NCBI GenBank assembly: GCA_947652605.1
Contig: OX393581.1
Coordinates: forward strand, 24,422,788-24,486,787
Source: Elmis aenea
Lineage: Eukaryota > Arthropoda > Insecta > Coleoptera > Elmidae
Direction: 5' to 3'
DNA: 64,000 nt
Below are positions 35,310 to 49,000 of the stretch, in pieces (the stretch's first letter is position 1; each line of letters opens with the position of its first letter). The notes beneath the pieces are model-generated. The model saw only the letters and a list, made by a program, of their open reading frames with translations, was not told the DNA's origin and searched no databases. Position numbers and translations under genes: made by a program.

Positions 35310-37008
35310 ATGGCTGCAATTTTTCGTGTAGGTGTAGGTCGAATTATTAGCATCAATGGAAGTAACAAGCTATTATCTAACCCTGGAACAGCTGAAATAA
35401 AAGTTTCCATAAGAGGCATCGCTGGAAAATATTTACGCTGTAGAAAACCTACTGTACACAAACCAACACCATGGCCGTACAAAGAAAAAGGTTACACATT
35501 GTTAAATTACTTCTTCGATAAAACCACTGCACGATTCGATGAAAACACTAAAGTAGGTTATAATGCAACAGCTTATGATGCCCCAAAGTAATCAGTATTT
35601 TTAGTTAATTGTAGTTGAGGGTCCCATTGCTGCTGGAAAAACTGATTTTGCTAAAGAGCTGGCAAAAGATCTGGGAATGCTGTATTATCCTGAAGCAAAT
35701 CAAGACATGTTCTACATTAATGATACTGGATACGATATGAAAAAGCTCGATCCGCAACTACCCGAATCATGCCGAAGTTTTGATATTAAAGACTTCCTTT
35801 TAAACCCTAGGCATAAATTATCTGCATCTTTCCAAATTCGACAATACATTGTCAAGTAAATTGCACACTTTCTGTTGTATTATGATTACATATAAATGTG
35901 TTTTGCAGGTATTCACAATATATTGATGCGTTAGCCCATATCTTAAGTACAGGTCAAGGAGTTGTATTGGATCGTTGTGTGTATTCTGATTTTGTGTTTA
36001 CAGAAGCCATGGTCAGTGAAGGATATATGTCTAAAGGAGGTTACGTATTTTTTTTTTTTTAAAGATAAACAAATAATTTTGCTGTTTAAATTGTGTATTA
36101 CGTTACCCATTTTTAATTTAAAATTTATTAACAAACTAATTATTACAGCTCGATCAGTTTATTATGATATTCGTAAAAATTCAATAAGCGAACTGTTGAG
36201 ACCTCACTTGGTCATTTATCTTGATGTACCAGTAAATAAAATACAGGCAAATATTAAGCGACGTCACATACCTTCTGAAAGGAATTCATCAGCCCTTACT
36301 GCTCCATATCTCACTGTTATGGAAAACACCTACAAACAGCAATATTTAAAAGATATTAGGTAGGTAATGCTGTTAAGATTTGCCGATTCGATATTTTTTG
36401 TGTGTTTGTTTACAGCAATCATTCAGAGTTGCTGATTTATGATTGGTCAGAAGGTGGAGAAGTAGAAGTTGTAGTGGAAGATATCGAACGTATAAAGTTC
36501 ACACCAAGCGATGATCAGGATCAGAAATTCAAAGATTGGGTTAATGATATGGAAGAGGAATGGGCAGTGCTGCGTCATACGTGCGAATTTAAAAACTGAC
36601 TCACATAACTAGTCACTGAATATTTGAATTTTGTAGGTATGCCGATAAAAAAGACAGGTTAATGTATTATTTAAATGTGCCAAGGTTCGATGTACCCGAA
36701 TTAATTACAGAAGCCGAAGATTGCAAGGAATTCAGGGATATTTGGTTCGAGGCAAGTGAAAACTAGTTTTTTAAAACGTGTGATGAAATTTAATATTTAT
36801 TTTTTTGCATAAAGGCACCTGGTATGAGATATGCAACAGGCTACGACCCCACACTTGGAGACACTGGACTTTTATTCAAAAGAAAATTGAAACATCGAGA
36901 TACGCTTCCTCTTATAGAACGAAGGTATTAAATAATGATTAACGCATCTTCTCTATGTAACGTTTTTTTTACATGGTTTGCAGATTCCAGCAGATGAGTG
37001 AAATGTAA
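35310..37008 (+). CDS. NDUFA10: NDUFA10 (complex I 42-kDa subunit, ND-42)
   Basis: An accessory subunit of mitochondrial complex I with a deoxynucleoside-kinase-like fold. Exons: 35310-35552, 35605-35855, 35909-36039, 36149-36359, 36416-36580, 36637-36751, 36815-36924, 36984-37008; total 1,251 bases, 416 residues. All are GT-AG except the sixth intron (GAG/GCAAGT). The N-terminus is basic and serine-rich, consistent with a mitochondrial presequence. A P-loop-like [17 protein letters not shown] follows at about residue 84, then [10 protein letters not shown] and IYLDVPV, the kinase-fold DRS-type and strand motifs. Length is close to the usual roughly 400 residues. No frameshift. A poly(A) signal lies near 37060. 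Confidence 0.93.
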
Positions 37009-37059
37009 GAAGTATTGTAAAAAAAGATTCATTTACAGTGTAATAATAATTGTAAATAC

Positions 37060-37065
37060 AATAAA
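37060..37065 (+). terminator. poly(A) signal of NDUFA10
   Basis: aataaa, about 50 bases after the stop. Confidence 0.5.
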
Positions 37066-37207
37066 AATAATTTAACATGTTAGCCTTTTTTAATATTGAT
37101 TTATAAATGCCCTTGCATTACTCGGTAAATTAGCAAAGTTACCTACAGCATAACAGCACAAAACAAATTAATAGATATAGAACTGTAAACTGGCTGCAAC
37201 CGTGTAA

Positions 37208-39755
37208 TATACAGGGTGTCCCAGATAACATTTCCAGCATAGAGAGATCTCGCTTATTATAAGAGAAACAGGTTTGCTTAAATTAGATGAATTATTCTCA
37301 AGTATGGAAGGAACTACAATCTATTTTTAAAAGTATAAAATTCCTCGTGCTTCAGAAGTAATTGCAAAAAATATGAAAATGTTGAATTTCTTTTTTCTCA
37401 TAACTTTTTTGTCTTAATCGTTGAAACAATTTTATTTGTACTTTCTGGAAGTACTTTTTGATGCAGAATCTAACTATTATTTTAGATTTGTTTCATCTTT
37501 TTTTTAAGATATTACACCTACTTTCATTTTTTGTTATGGGCCATCAAGTTATCTTAGAAACAGTTGAATGAGTCTTTCCAATAAAATATTACTTGCCATA
37601 TCTGTTTTTATCAATAACTCACAAAATCAAAACAAATCGTATTTTACCGATCACTTATCAAGCTATTTATGAAAAAAGAAACAATAAACAACCAATTAAA
37701 TGTCAAATGACAGTATCATTTGTCTGCAGTATCATTTACTAGAATTTTATATTGTGTCGTCGTAGTACGAGGAATTTTGTACTTTAAAATAGTACATTAC
37801 ATAACAAGAGTTGTAAGAAGCATATTATGCACGAGTGGAAAAGTTGCGCCCGAAGCCGTGTAGCGGCGAGTGCGTTAATTGCTTTACAACTCGAGTTATG
37901 TAGCTTACTTTTTCTACGAACACACAATACATACGATTTTAGCCGCTTTTTGGCTAATATACTTTGACATTTCTAGACAAGTGGGCGTTTTGCTTACCGT
38001 GCGTCATAACTCATTTACTATACAGGGTGTCCCAAATTCGAGTAAATGCATGGGGATCTCGCTTTTCTTAAGAGCTACGGGGTCGGTTAAATTAGGCCAA
38101 AGTCGAGAAATTAGATGCTTATCAAATATCTGCAAAGAAAATTTTCATAGCTGTCGTAGTTCAAGAGTTATTCAAGAAAAACTGAAAAAATTGATTTTCG
38201 TTTATTTTGCCCTATATCCTACATTTTTTAAGATATCGACAATCTGGCAACTTCTTACGCTTTATATTTTGAGATAACTGATAACATAAAATTTCCAATG
38301 TTTCGTCTCTTCAGAACCATCAACTTCATTTTTTTAAATACGGCAAAAAAATTTTAATCTACTAGTCGGATAGCATTTTGTCTTCTGATTTCAATGATAT
38401 ATGACACTTTCTTTATATCTAAAATGATATTTTATCACAAAAATTTGAGAAAAACTCATTTTGTCCAATTTTTGAATCAAATGATCTTGTACAAAAATAA
38501 AAAACAAAACAATTTTGTTGTTGTTCTGTTAAAACTGTCACTTTGATAATATAATCGTGATTAATTGTATAATTTGCAACCAGCTAGAAATTCTTTGAAT
38601 TTCTGCTTTTTTTAATTAAATATGACAATCAACACTTTTTAAGGAATTCGAGAAATGTCATAATATACGCATAATTTTATTTTCTCATGACATGCTTTTT
38701 AATTTCCAACAGTTTATTTAATACTTCATTAAAACAATTACAATATCATATTTGTAACACCTTTTATTTTCCATAATTGACGAAAATTATTTTAACAATG
38801 CTCCGCAATACACGAAGGGATAGCGAATAAATAAATAAATTAAAAATGTACTACCAGAACATAGTGAAAATAAAAATTGCTAGCAAAAGCACAAATATCA
38901 AAGAATTTCTAGCTGGTTGTAAATTTGTAAATTATACAATTAATCACGATCATATTAATGTCAAAGTGACAGTTTTAACAGAACAAAATGAAAAACAAAA
39001 AAATATTTTGTTTTTTATTTTGCTTTGTTTTTGTACAAGATCATTTGATTCAAAAGTTGGACAAAATGAGTTTTTCTCAAATTTTTGTGGTAAAATATCA
39101 TTTTAGATATAAAGTGTCATATATCATTGAAATCAGAAGACAAAATGCTATCCGACTACAAGATTAAATTTTTTTCGCCGTATTTGAAAAAATGAAGTTG
39201 ATGATAGTTCTGAAGAGACGAAACGTTGTTGGAAATCCTTTGTTATCTCAAAATATAAAGCGTAGGAAGTTGCCATGGAGAAGTGCTTCTAGATTGTCGA
39301 TATCTTAAAAAATGTAGGAAATAGGGCAAAAAAACGAAAATCAATTTTTTCAGTTTTTCTTGAATAACTTTTGAACTAAGACAGCTATGAAAATTTTGAT
39401 TGCAGATATTTGATGAGCATTTAATTTCTCAACTTTGGCCTAATTTAACCGACCTCGTAGCTCTTAAGATAAGCGAGATCCCCATGCATTACTCGAATTT
39501 GGGACACCCTGTATGCATGCAGGCAGTGTTTGATGTAAGACTACTTCGATCTTTCTAGACAAGTGTATGTTTTGCTTACCGTGCATTATGACTCACTTAC
39601 TATGCATGCAGGTGTCATTTACATAAGTGGTAGTAGAAAAAATAGATTGTAGCTCTCCTGATACTCAAGAATAATTCACCTAACTAAAGCAAACCCTAAT
39701 CTCTTATAATAAGTGAGATCCTGATGCTCAAAATGTGATCTGGCACACCCTGTAT
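37208..39755. mobile_element. family C palindrome with a second palindrome inside
   Basis: Left end atacagggtgtcccagataac, right end gatctggcacaccctgtat; both arms share gagatct/agatctc..cttattataagag and gaacta(c)aatctat. Between the arms sits another palindrome at 38020-39514. Intergenic between NDUFA10 and Gigyf. Confidence 0.8.
38020..39514. mobile_element. 1.5-kb near-perfect palindrome
   Basis: Left end tacagggtgtcccaaattcg, right end cgaatttgggacaccctgta, both with gatctcgctt(a/t)tcttaagagct blocks. Arms extend almost to a centre near 38765 (cagctagaaattctttg against caaagaatttctagctg). No ORF of known type. Confidence 0.85.
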
Positions 39756-40064
39756 TGTTAGCAAGTCTGATAAATTATTGTTTGGGGTTTATCGTCCAAT
39801 CGGGTTGACTAGTGAACTTGTTGTTACGAAACACGTTTTAATTATAACAATTCATTCAAACTTTGGACGTGGAATTGTATAAACAATAAAACGTGAATTT
39901 TATTTTAAATTTTATGTAAAACTAATATTTAAACAGTAAACTGGTAAAACAAAAACTGTTATTAATACAGCATAAATTACAGAAAACTTATGAATACAAA
40001 TAAAACGTAATTATTATTTGCACAAAATTTACATTGACTGAAGATGTAGTAGCTGATACGAAAT

Positions 40065-43000
40065 CTAATTGTCCACATAGTCACGATCACCCACGTTAAG
40101 GCGATCTGGAGCAGCCGTTACGGAAAATCCAAGGATACGAGCGTCCACCTTCATCATTTTAGATTTTTTGGTCTTTTTTCCTTTGCCCTAAACAAAATTG
40201 ACCAATTACTAACGCTGGAACAAAACACACAAATCTTTACTAAATAAATAAAAAATGATACACCACCAATCTAAAAAAACAAAGTCATCGGCCATGAACA
40301 TTAAATTGATCTATTATCATTTTTAATCATGTCAATAGCAAATTTAAATTTATTTAGTAAAATAAGCTCGTAGCAATGCAGGACAAAGACAAAATTCAAG
40401 GTATTTGTAAAGTATTTTGGTAACTACGATAGTTAACCCTTTGCATGTCCTGTGCATCACATGTGATACACAATACGCATGCTCTATATCAGGGTTCGGC
40501 AACGTGGTGCCCGCGGGCACCCGGGTGCCTGCGAAGCATTTTGAAAGTGCCCGCCACTAACGTAAAATAACTTGTAAACCCACCACTTTCCCAATGACAC
40601 GCTCTCTGTCGCACTATTCGCTCTTGGAAAATTAATGAAAAGTGCTTTTTGTCATAAGCTAGCTATTCGGGGTGCCCTTCTTATCAAAAAGGTTGCCGAC
40701 CCCTGCTCTATATGCTTGTGCATCACAAATGATCCACAGTGAGTGGCATTATTTAAACATAATAAATTATTGATAAACATCTGAAATTTAAATCAGTTTT
40801 TTGACCTAATCATCTCAGTTTATATGTGCATCACATATGACTCACAAAGCACAATAATGTGAATTATCTGAAAACGGTGAAGTTACTAAAAATTTAAAAA
40901 ACACATAAATATATACTTTTTTCCCAAGGTATTACATTACATAATGTACAACCAATATTAGTACAGTAATGCCTCCATTTACGTGAGTAATTAGTTCTAC
41001 AAAAACAGCGTGCAAATGAAAACTGCGTAAATGGAGCCATAGAAAGCACGTTTAAAATGGGGAACTGTTTCATATTTTTAAATATTTTACTCTTGCTTGG
41101 CTACCAAAGTTTAAACTACATTTTTTAAAGAAATACGTATAAGAGTTAGTGCAAAAAAACTACAAAAACCATATACAGGGTGTTTTATTCTTGAGGCTTT
41201 CGCGGCCGTTATCCATAATACAATCTTGGTTTCCGGGTTTGGAACCGCGTCTTCTATATTTAGAAGTAGTTGACGTTTCGACCATTGTGTCTTGTTCTTT
41301 TTCAAAACGACTCGTTTCCATGACAACCAATTAACAAACTAAAAGTTTTGAAAGCCTATTAGTTGTCAGCGTAATACATTTGTAAAAATGAACTTAAATA
41401 ACAAAGAATAAAGCGATATGCTGCAAATTTTTTATAGTTCTTTTGAGTTTTTTTATACTTTATGACATGCTTTAAACAAATTTACTTAAGTTTCTGTTTA
41501 ACGTGAAAAATAGTGTTTTTCTGTTTGTAGTAAAAATGTTTTTTTACTTTCATCTGAAACTTTTCTGCCATATTATCTTCTGGGTTTGGCAAAAGCCCCA
41601 TATTTCCCTAAGTTTCTGTCCAACGTACAACAATATGTGTGCGAGGGTTGTTTATGACAATATAGAATTCCTATTCAATGAATACAAAATTCGCAGCATA
41701 TTGCATTTTTCTTCGTTATTAAAGTTCATTTTTACGAATTTATTAATGTGACGAGTAATAGGCTTTCAAAACTTTTAGTTTGTTGATTGGTTGTCATAGA
41801 AACAACATAAACTACAACAACCGGCCTACTTGATTTAAAATGGTTATTGTTTAAAACCCTTTTTTTAAATTTTGGCAATAAATAAAGAAGTAAAATACCA
41901 TGTGTAATCAGGGCTAGAAACCGAAAAAAATTTTGGTTATCGGTTAACCGAAATCAAGAACTTTATTTTTATAGCGGTTTTTGTTGAAAAACCGGTTTTT
42001 TCCGTAAAAAACCGGTTTTGAAAAAACCGGTTAATTTAACCGGTTTTTAACATTATTCAGATTTGGAATGCAAAGTATAAAAAGATATTATCTATTTATA
42101 ATTTTATAATATATGTACAATCAAGCATTCAGTAATTACTTTTGGTAAACTAATCACATTTAATACAGATTTTGTATTTTTTCAAAATAATTTTTATTAA
42201 AAAGAGATGTTTAAAAAACCAGTTTTTTATTATTTTGGTTAAAGGTTACCGTTTTTTTTGCCTTTAAAAATAACGGTTTCGGTTTCGGTTAAAAATCACA
42301 ATTTTGGACAAAAAATAAAGGTTAACCGGTTTTTTAAACCGGTTTAAAAAACCGGTTTCATGCCCTGTGTGTAATACATCAATGCATTCAGAAAAATAAA
42401 TGCCATTTGATTATGTAAATAGCAAAAATTGCGCCCATAAGAAAAACTAAAGTTGGTTGTCATAAAACAAAAACGAATCGATCTGGGAAAAATTTATGAC
42501 CACCATCTGATTCGGCTTAAAAAGTTGCTTGGGCAATTTTTTACACATTTGAAATATTTCATACTCCAAAGGCGTTATAGACGATTTTCAAAAATCGTAT
42601 TTTCCGGTTTTTCCTAATTTTCTCGGATACCGTTTGAGATATTTCCAATTTCTCTTTGGAAAATTATTGAGCACAAAATTTAGCAACTTTGCTGAATTTA
42701 AACCTATACTCTAGCTATTATAATAAGTGAGATCCCCATGCTTAAACTCGAATTTCAATCACCCTGTATAACAGGTTTGTTCCATCAATTACTTGGACGA
42801 TCCAGTAAATGGTCGCGAGTCTGAACTAGAGGACGAATTGTTGCTGGGATTTTTAGACGCATCCACTGTTCATAACTAACGTGAGCTAGGGTAGCTATGC
42901 ATCGCTCTTCCAATCCCATTTAATGCTTGATTCTTAAGCTGTTTACCCTAGCGATGTGTACATTTCTATGAACCCAATAGACGCAAATGTCATTTACGGT

Positions 43001-46000
43001 TAGGACAATCGTAAAAGCCTTCCAACAATGGCTAATACTGGGCAATACATTTATTAGTACATAGTTCACGCATGCGAATAAACCAGTTCATGAATTTATC
43101 CATGAATTGGTTTTAAACGGCTTGTTGGAACAAACCTAACATTTAGTTCTATTTTTATAAATTAAAAAGTTACAGTAAATTTTAAAAAACCATGAAATTT
43201 CATTTTTCGTCTGAAGTGTCAAAATGGAAAGCGATATAAAAAATCTGATAACACTGATGTTCTTTTCGCAAAAAATAGCCCAAGAGACCTATATCAGATT
43301 TTCGCTAACTATTGCAGTAACTGAGATACCCCATAAAACATTCGAATTTGGTCCACCCTGTACAGTCAAAAGTCCTACTACAAACTCAGCTGTTTTTTGT
43401 GAGATACTTTATAAATACTTCGAATTTGGTCTCTGTAGATTAAGCAACCTTTTATACCAGTTTTTAATTGTTAAATGAAAAATATTAACATACTTTCACT
43501 TCTTGAAATTCTGTATTGTGTTGTACAGTAGGAGTAATGGCGGGAGCTGGAGAACTCATATCGTCCTTCTGGGTGGTGGTTTTAGGTTTAGTAAGGCGAC
43601 GTTTTTCCAGGAATTGCGTTGCAAACTGTTGCGTGGCCGGTGACTCGCCGAGGTATTCTTTACAATATTCTCGCACATCCAAAGCTGATTCAATATCACG
43701 TAGAAAACTAATAAATGTGGGTACTGTAATATAGGAAATTAAAAAATAACAAGAATAATAAAAAGATGACAACTTAAGTACTTCACGATTACATTTTGCA
43801 AGTTATATAAATATAAAGCTGTAACTTACTATCGACAGTGCTATTCAATTTTGCCAATGCCTTAGTACACCAATCCATGAAGTCGTCGGCAGCCGGTCCG
43901 TTACTAAACAACTTCATTACTTGCTGCTCTTCTTTTTTAGTTTTGCTTTTGCTTTGTTTCATGACCGACTGTTTGACGGCATTCATTGTTGATGTCGAAT
44001 TACTTTTAGATACTGAGGACGGTTTGTAAGCAGATTTCTGTACGGAAACTTCATCCCAGAAGCCGACTAAAACAATAACCCATGATAATACGAATGGTTC
44101 AATAAAATAACAAGTAATCAGTTTCACCTCCAGAGTTGTTCCACTGAGAGGCAGTATTTGCCCACGATAAATTCTGGCTATTCCAAGGAACTGTCGTGTT
44201 AAGAACAGGAGCAGGAACTGAAGTTTCTTTTTCTTTTAAATAGGCTAGACGAGCTTCCGCAACTTGCTATAATAAATAATTATAAAATGATTTACTCAAA
44301 ATAAATGAAATTTTGAGACCTTTGTCAGTCTTTCTTGTTCTTCTTGCTGAATTTCAGCTAAAGATTTGACCTTCCTGGGTTCTGGAGGTTTCTTGGCCCA
44401 ATTAAATGGAGCCGCAGAGGACCTTTCAATAACAGCCTGCTGTTCCTATTTACAAGAAAAAAAAAAAAAACCAATGTGATTTCAAATTATTAATTATCAC
44501 CTATGCAGTGAAAAACTTTTTAAATAATCCTCATTACCTGAAGCATTTGCTGAGCACGTTGCTGTTGTATGAGTGCAGCTTGTTCGGCCCGTTTCTCTCT
44601 TTCGGCTTTTTGTATTTCCGCAAGACTTGCTCCAGGAGCGACATTCGTTTGACACCAGGGCGCAGCTCGTGATGTTCTCAAATTATTTTCTCGAATCACT
44701 TCGGACTGTTTGTGTAACAATTCATCGCGTTCTTTAGCTTCACGCCTAAAACATAATTATTATCTGCAGGGGATACTATATCATATAATGGCCAAAAATA
44801 TCAACATGTTTGTAAAAAAATTTTGCTATTAACTCAATTAATGCTCATTTTTTTTTAAAACTTCCAGTAACAAAAAATTTTTTCTTCTTCTCAGAAATTG
44901 AAGTTTATTCTTATTTCAACCTATTTATTAAAAAAATAAAAATATAACAATATACATATTAAATAAAATTTTAATTGGGTGTAATATACAGAGTGTTTCA
45001 CTAATACAAGTGGCACTATTGCTATCCCCATAAATAATGAAAATATAAGGTTGGTTAAATGGGGACAAAAGTTAGCTATTTAGGAGTGTATTTTAACCCT
45101 TTGCGGTCCAATTAATTTTCGCAAAATTCTACCCATTAATTTTCCGAAATTATAACTGAGTAATTAATTTCTTTTTGGCAACGACATCTACTGATAACAG
45201 TCCCTTATATATACAGCTACAGGTTTCTAGTTTTAAAATGAAAATGAGCAGCAGTTAAAATGACGTTAGCCGACCTTGAAACGCAGACGTTAAAATATGC
45301 CGGCGGCCACGACCCGACGTTGGACCGCAAAGGGTTAAACAAGATATTGTTTTATTTAAAAATTCCATGGCTTGCGTGATATAACGAAAAAACCAAAATC
45401 GATTAACATTTTCAAACTCAAATACCTCGGTTATCATTGCTAATACACAAAAATACATGAAAAAAATTTGTTATAAAATGGTGCTATTTAAATTTATAAA
45501 TTAGTGGAGGAGATATTTAAAAAGACTTTTTTCTTTTTACAATGATACATTACTTGATATGATTATTTACAAAAATATGCGGAATAACTAAAAAAATTGC
45601 AAAATCTAAGATAAAAATCAAAATTGGCAAAGAAAAAACAATAACCAAATTCAATTGTTGTATTTCTTCAGGTTTTCTGAATATTCCCTGAAAAATATAA
45701 ATTCACAACAAAATTTGCATCTCATTTATCGATATAAGTGGCAAAACATCGAATGATTTTCTTGGCTGTTGTTCTGCATAGCGATTAGATTCGGTAACTG
45801 ACGAATTTGCAAGTCGTTGTCAAAAATATCTACGAAAGTATACAAAGTAACACTGCTACTGCATAGGATAATACCCTTCTTTACTCTTTTGCCAAATGTC
45901 ATTGAAATATAAAAAACCACAGATAAATGTTTTTTATTTGTTGATGAACAGAAAAAAATAATATTGCCCGTAAACGTGAACTATTCGAATTCAAAATATT

Positions 46001-49000
46001 TGAAAAGAAAAATGAAACATCGAACTAATGTTGTCCGAGAAGTAAACAGATTTGAAACATTTGAATTAAAACAATAGATTTTCGAACGTGACAGACACTG
46101 AGCTTTTACATTTGAATGAACAGAAAACAGTGCTGCCCGTGAAGTTCACGGGTACAATTCTGCATGTATACAGGGTTCGGAGTTACAACCCTCTAAAGGG
46201 GAGCAATAAAATTAGGTTTTTATTTTATTTCTCAAATTTGCATAAGGTAGGAGAATGATATTTAGTAGATGTTTTGTACTTATTTAAAGGTTTTCCATGG
46301 TAATATTCTCCCTCCTTCACAGGGGGCTGAAAAGTGCGACCCCTGTTGGTTTTTTTATCAGAACTTTTGGAAGCTTAAAAATTTATTTTTTTAAAGCTTG
46401 ATTTATTTAGAAACTTTTTTTATTCTATAGTTTTTCTCGTAAAACCTACCGTTTTTGAGTAAAAAATAAAATAAGTAAACATGAACCATCAAATATTTCA
46501 ATATAAAACGATTCATTTTGGTGGTTGCCATGGTTTGTTTATGTTCATATTGGGTAGAATTGACGGGCGTTATAGCTTTGTCGCCGCGTAAACGTCAAAA
46601 ATGAATAACATCTACCCAATATGAACATAAACAAACCAAAATGAATCGTTTTATATTGGAATATTTTGTTGGTTCGTGTTTACTTATGTTATTTTTTACT
46701 AAAAAACGGTAGGTTTAACGAAAAAAACTAAGGAATAAAAAAAGTTTCTAAATAAATCAAACTTAAAAAAAAACAATTTTTAGTTGAAAAATTTTAACCA
46801 AAAAGTTCTGATAAAAAAACCAACAGGGGTCGCACTTTTCAGCCCCCTGTGAAGGTGGGTGATAATTAAAAATATTACTATGGGAAACCTTTTAATAAGT
46901 ATAAAACATCTACCAAATATCATTCTCCCACATTTATCCAAATTTAAGAAATAAAATAAAAACTCAATTTTTCCGCTCCCCTTTAGGGGGGTGTAAGTCC
47001 GAAAGGAGACGTCTAAGGAAAACATTATATATGAAAGACCACTCTTAATTTTCGATCAGGAATCACCTCCAGAATTTTTTTGCAATATTTAAGAAACACC
47101 CTGTATAGTGCTTGTATATGTCACGAGTATGTGCATTAAGCGGTTAAATAATATTAATTGTGGTTATTACCTCGATCTTTCTTCCTCATCAATTTTTTTT
47201 TGTTCTTCAGACTTTTTACGTTCTTCTTCTTCTGCCTTTCTCTGTTCCTTTAATCTACGTTTTTCTTCGAGCTCACGCAATCTTTTTTCCTCCGCTTCCT
47301 TCTTCACTTTTTCTAGTTCCCTTCTAATTCTTTCCTCTTCTCTTTTGCGATCTTCTTCGGCAGCTTTTTTTTCTAGTTCCTATAAAACGAGTTAATAAGA
47401 ATGTTGAAAGGTGGTCACAATGCGTGTTAATTATACCTGTCTTCTCTGTTCTTCTTTCCTCTTCTCTTCTGCTTCTTTTTTGGCTAGCTTTTGCTCAAGT
47501 TCTTTTCTCTTTTTAAATTCTTTTTCGTTGATTTCTTTAAGCTCTTTTTGGCGCTCTTCCTTCTCGTGTTTTTTCAGTTCTTCCGTAAGCGATGATGGGA
47601 GATCCGAAGGCGACGAAATAGGCACTGAATTTACTGTTGGTATTGGCATATCCCACATCGATATAGGAACATCATTTTGTTGTTGCCACTGATGCTTCGG
47701 TTGAGCAGTTGGGAACTGATTTTGTTGCCAAAGGGTGTCCAGCTGTAGCGAAGACGTCCTTTTAAAAATGAACGACTAAGTAGCCTAAGTTGTACAAACC
47801 TGTTGTGTTTGAGTTTTCGTTTGTAGTTGTCGAAGGAAACTCTTAATTGCTTCATTTTCGGAAGTGTTTGAAAGTGGATCGACTGCTCCCAGTGGATTAG
47901 GTCTAGGTGGGAGGTTACCATGTATCGTAGTGTTGTTTAACGCTCCAGACAAACCAGCAGGAATATTATTTATCACATTATTAGATATTCCACCGGCAGG
48001 TAAACCACTTGTAGAGAGAGAAGTTCCTGCCAATCCACTACCTGTAAGTCCACTAACCGGTAATCCAGGATTCGCCAAACCACTATTTGTTAGACCACTG
48101 CCAGGAAGACCACCACTGGGTAATCCACTATTAGATAATTGTAAATTTTGAAAACTGGTTGGAAGTGCACTGCTTGACAAATTTGAAGGAAGTCCGCTGG
48201 GCTGCAGAGCTGGGGGTAATCCACTAGTAGCACTTGGAATATTGCTTGGAATACCCTGAAGCCCACCCATTTGTTGCACTAACGCCTGAAGAGGATCTAA
48301 TGGTGTCGGAATTGTGCTAGCGGATTTATCCGTTATTGTTTGATTGGGCAGTTTATTAGTCTGAAATTTTAAAACATCTGCTATAAAAATACATTAGTAC
48401 TAAAAAACAAAAAAACAGAATAGCTCACTAAATAACAAAAGCCGTTCGAAGAATTATTTTGATACACTCTGTGAGGAGTACAGGCTGGTCCAAATTCGAT
48501 GGGCTTGCATGGGTATCTCGGTTAATATTTAAGATAGAGAAACGGTTAAATTACCAAAAATGTGCAGTTTTTTGAGACAAACTCAGAACCGTGTTCAAAA
48601 ATATTCCATCATTTCCGGTTTTCGAGTTATTGAATAAAACGTGTTTTTTTGTCATATTAATAATGTGTCATATCTCCGTTATTGTTGTAAATATCGAAAA
48701 TATTTATGGAGATAATTTGTAGGTATTTTTGTTTAATTTGATAACACTAAAAAAAAAAAAAAATGTTTACGCTCGCCGTTAAAAAGTTATGACACAAACT
48801 TACCTGTTTTTAAATGGGAGCGATAGTTGGCTATGACCTATTTAAATTCCTTATTTTTTTCTCATTTCAAACATATAAGGGTTGATGTATTTATTTTTAA
48901 TAATACCCAAGTTACGAAGGTTTTCTAGTTTTTTTTTTTTTAAAGAAAATCATAGTAGGTTGTGAAAACAAAAAAAAAACAAGGTGTAAAACCTTATATC

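Larger units (their letters stand above)
40188..43499. other. Gigyf last intron (3.3 kb), mobile-element rich
   Basis: Holds two hAT MITEs, a foldback at 41319-41805 and the right end of family D (to 42770). A vttaaccctttgcatgtcc-type start near 40433 has no visible partner. Confidence 0.6.

Noticed and set aside
37879..39106. ORFs in the family C palindrome
   Set aside because: They lie in inverted arms, mirror each other and resemble no transposase.
40433..40860. Another TTAA element starting ttaaccctttgcatgtcc
   Set aside because: No matching inverted right end could be found, only repeats of gtgcatcaca.
47108..48151. Plus-strand serine- or proline-rich ORFs
   Set aside because: Antisense of the Gigyf coiled-coil and GL-repeat exons.
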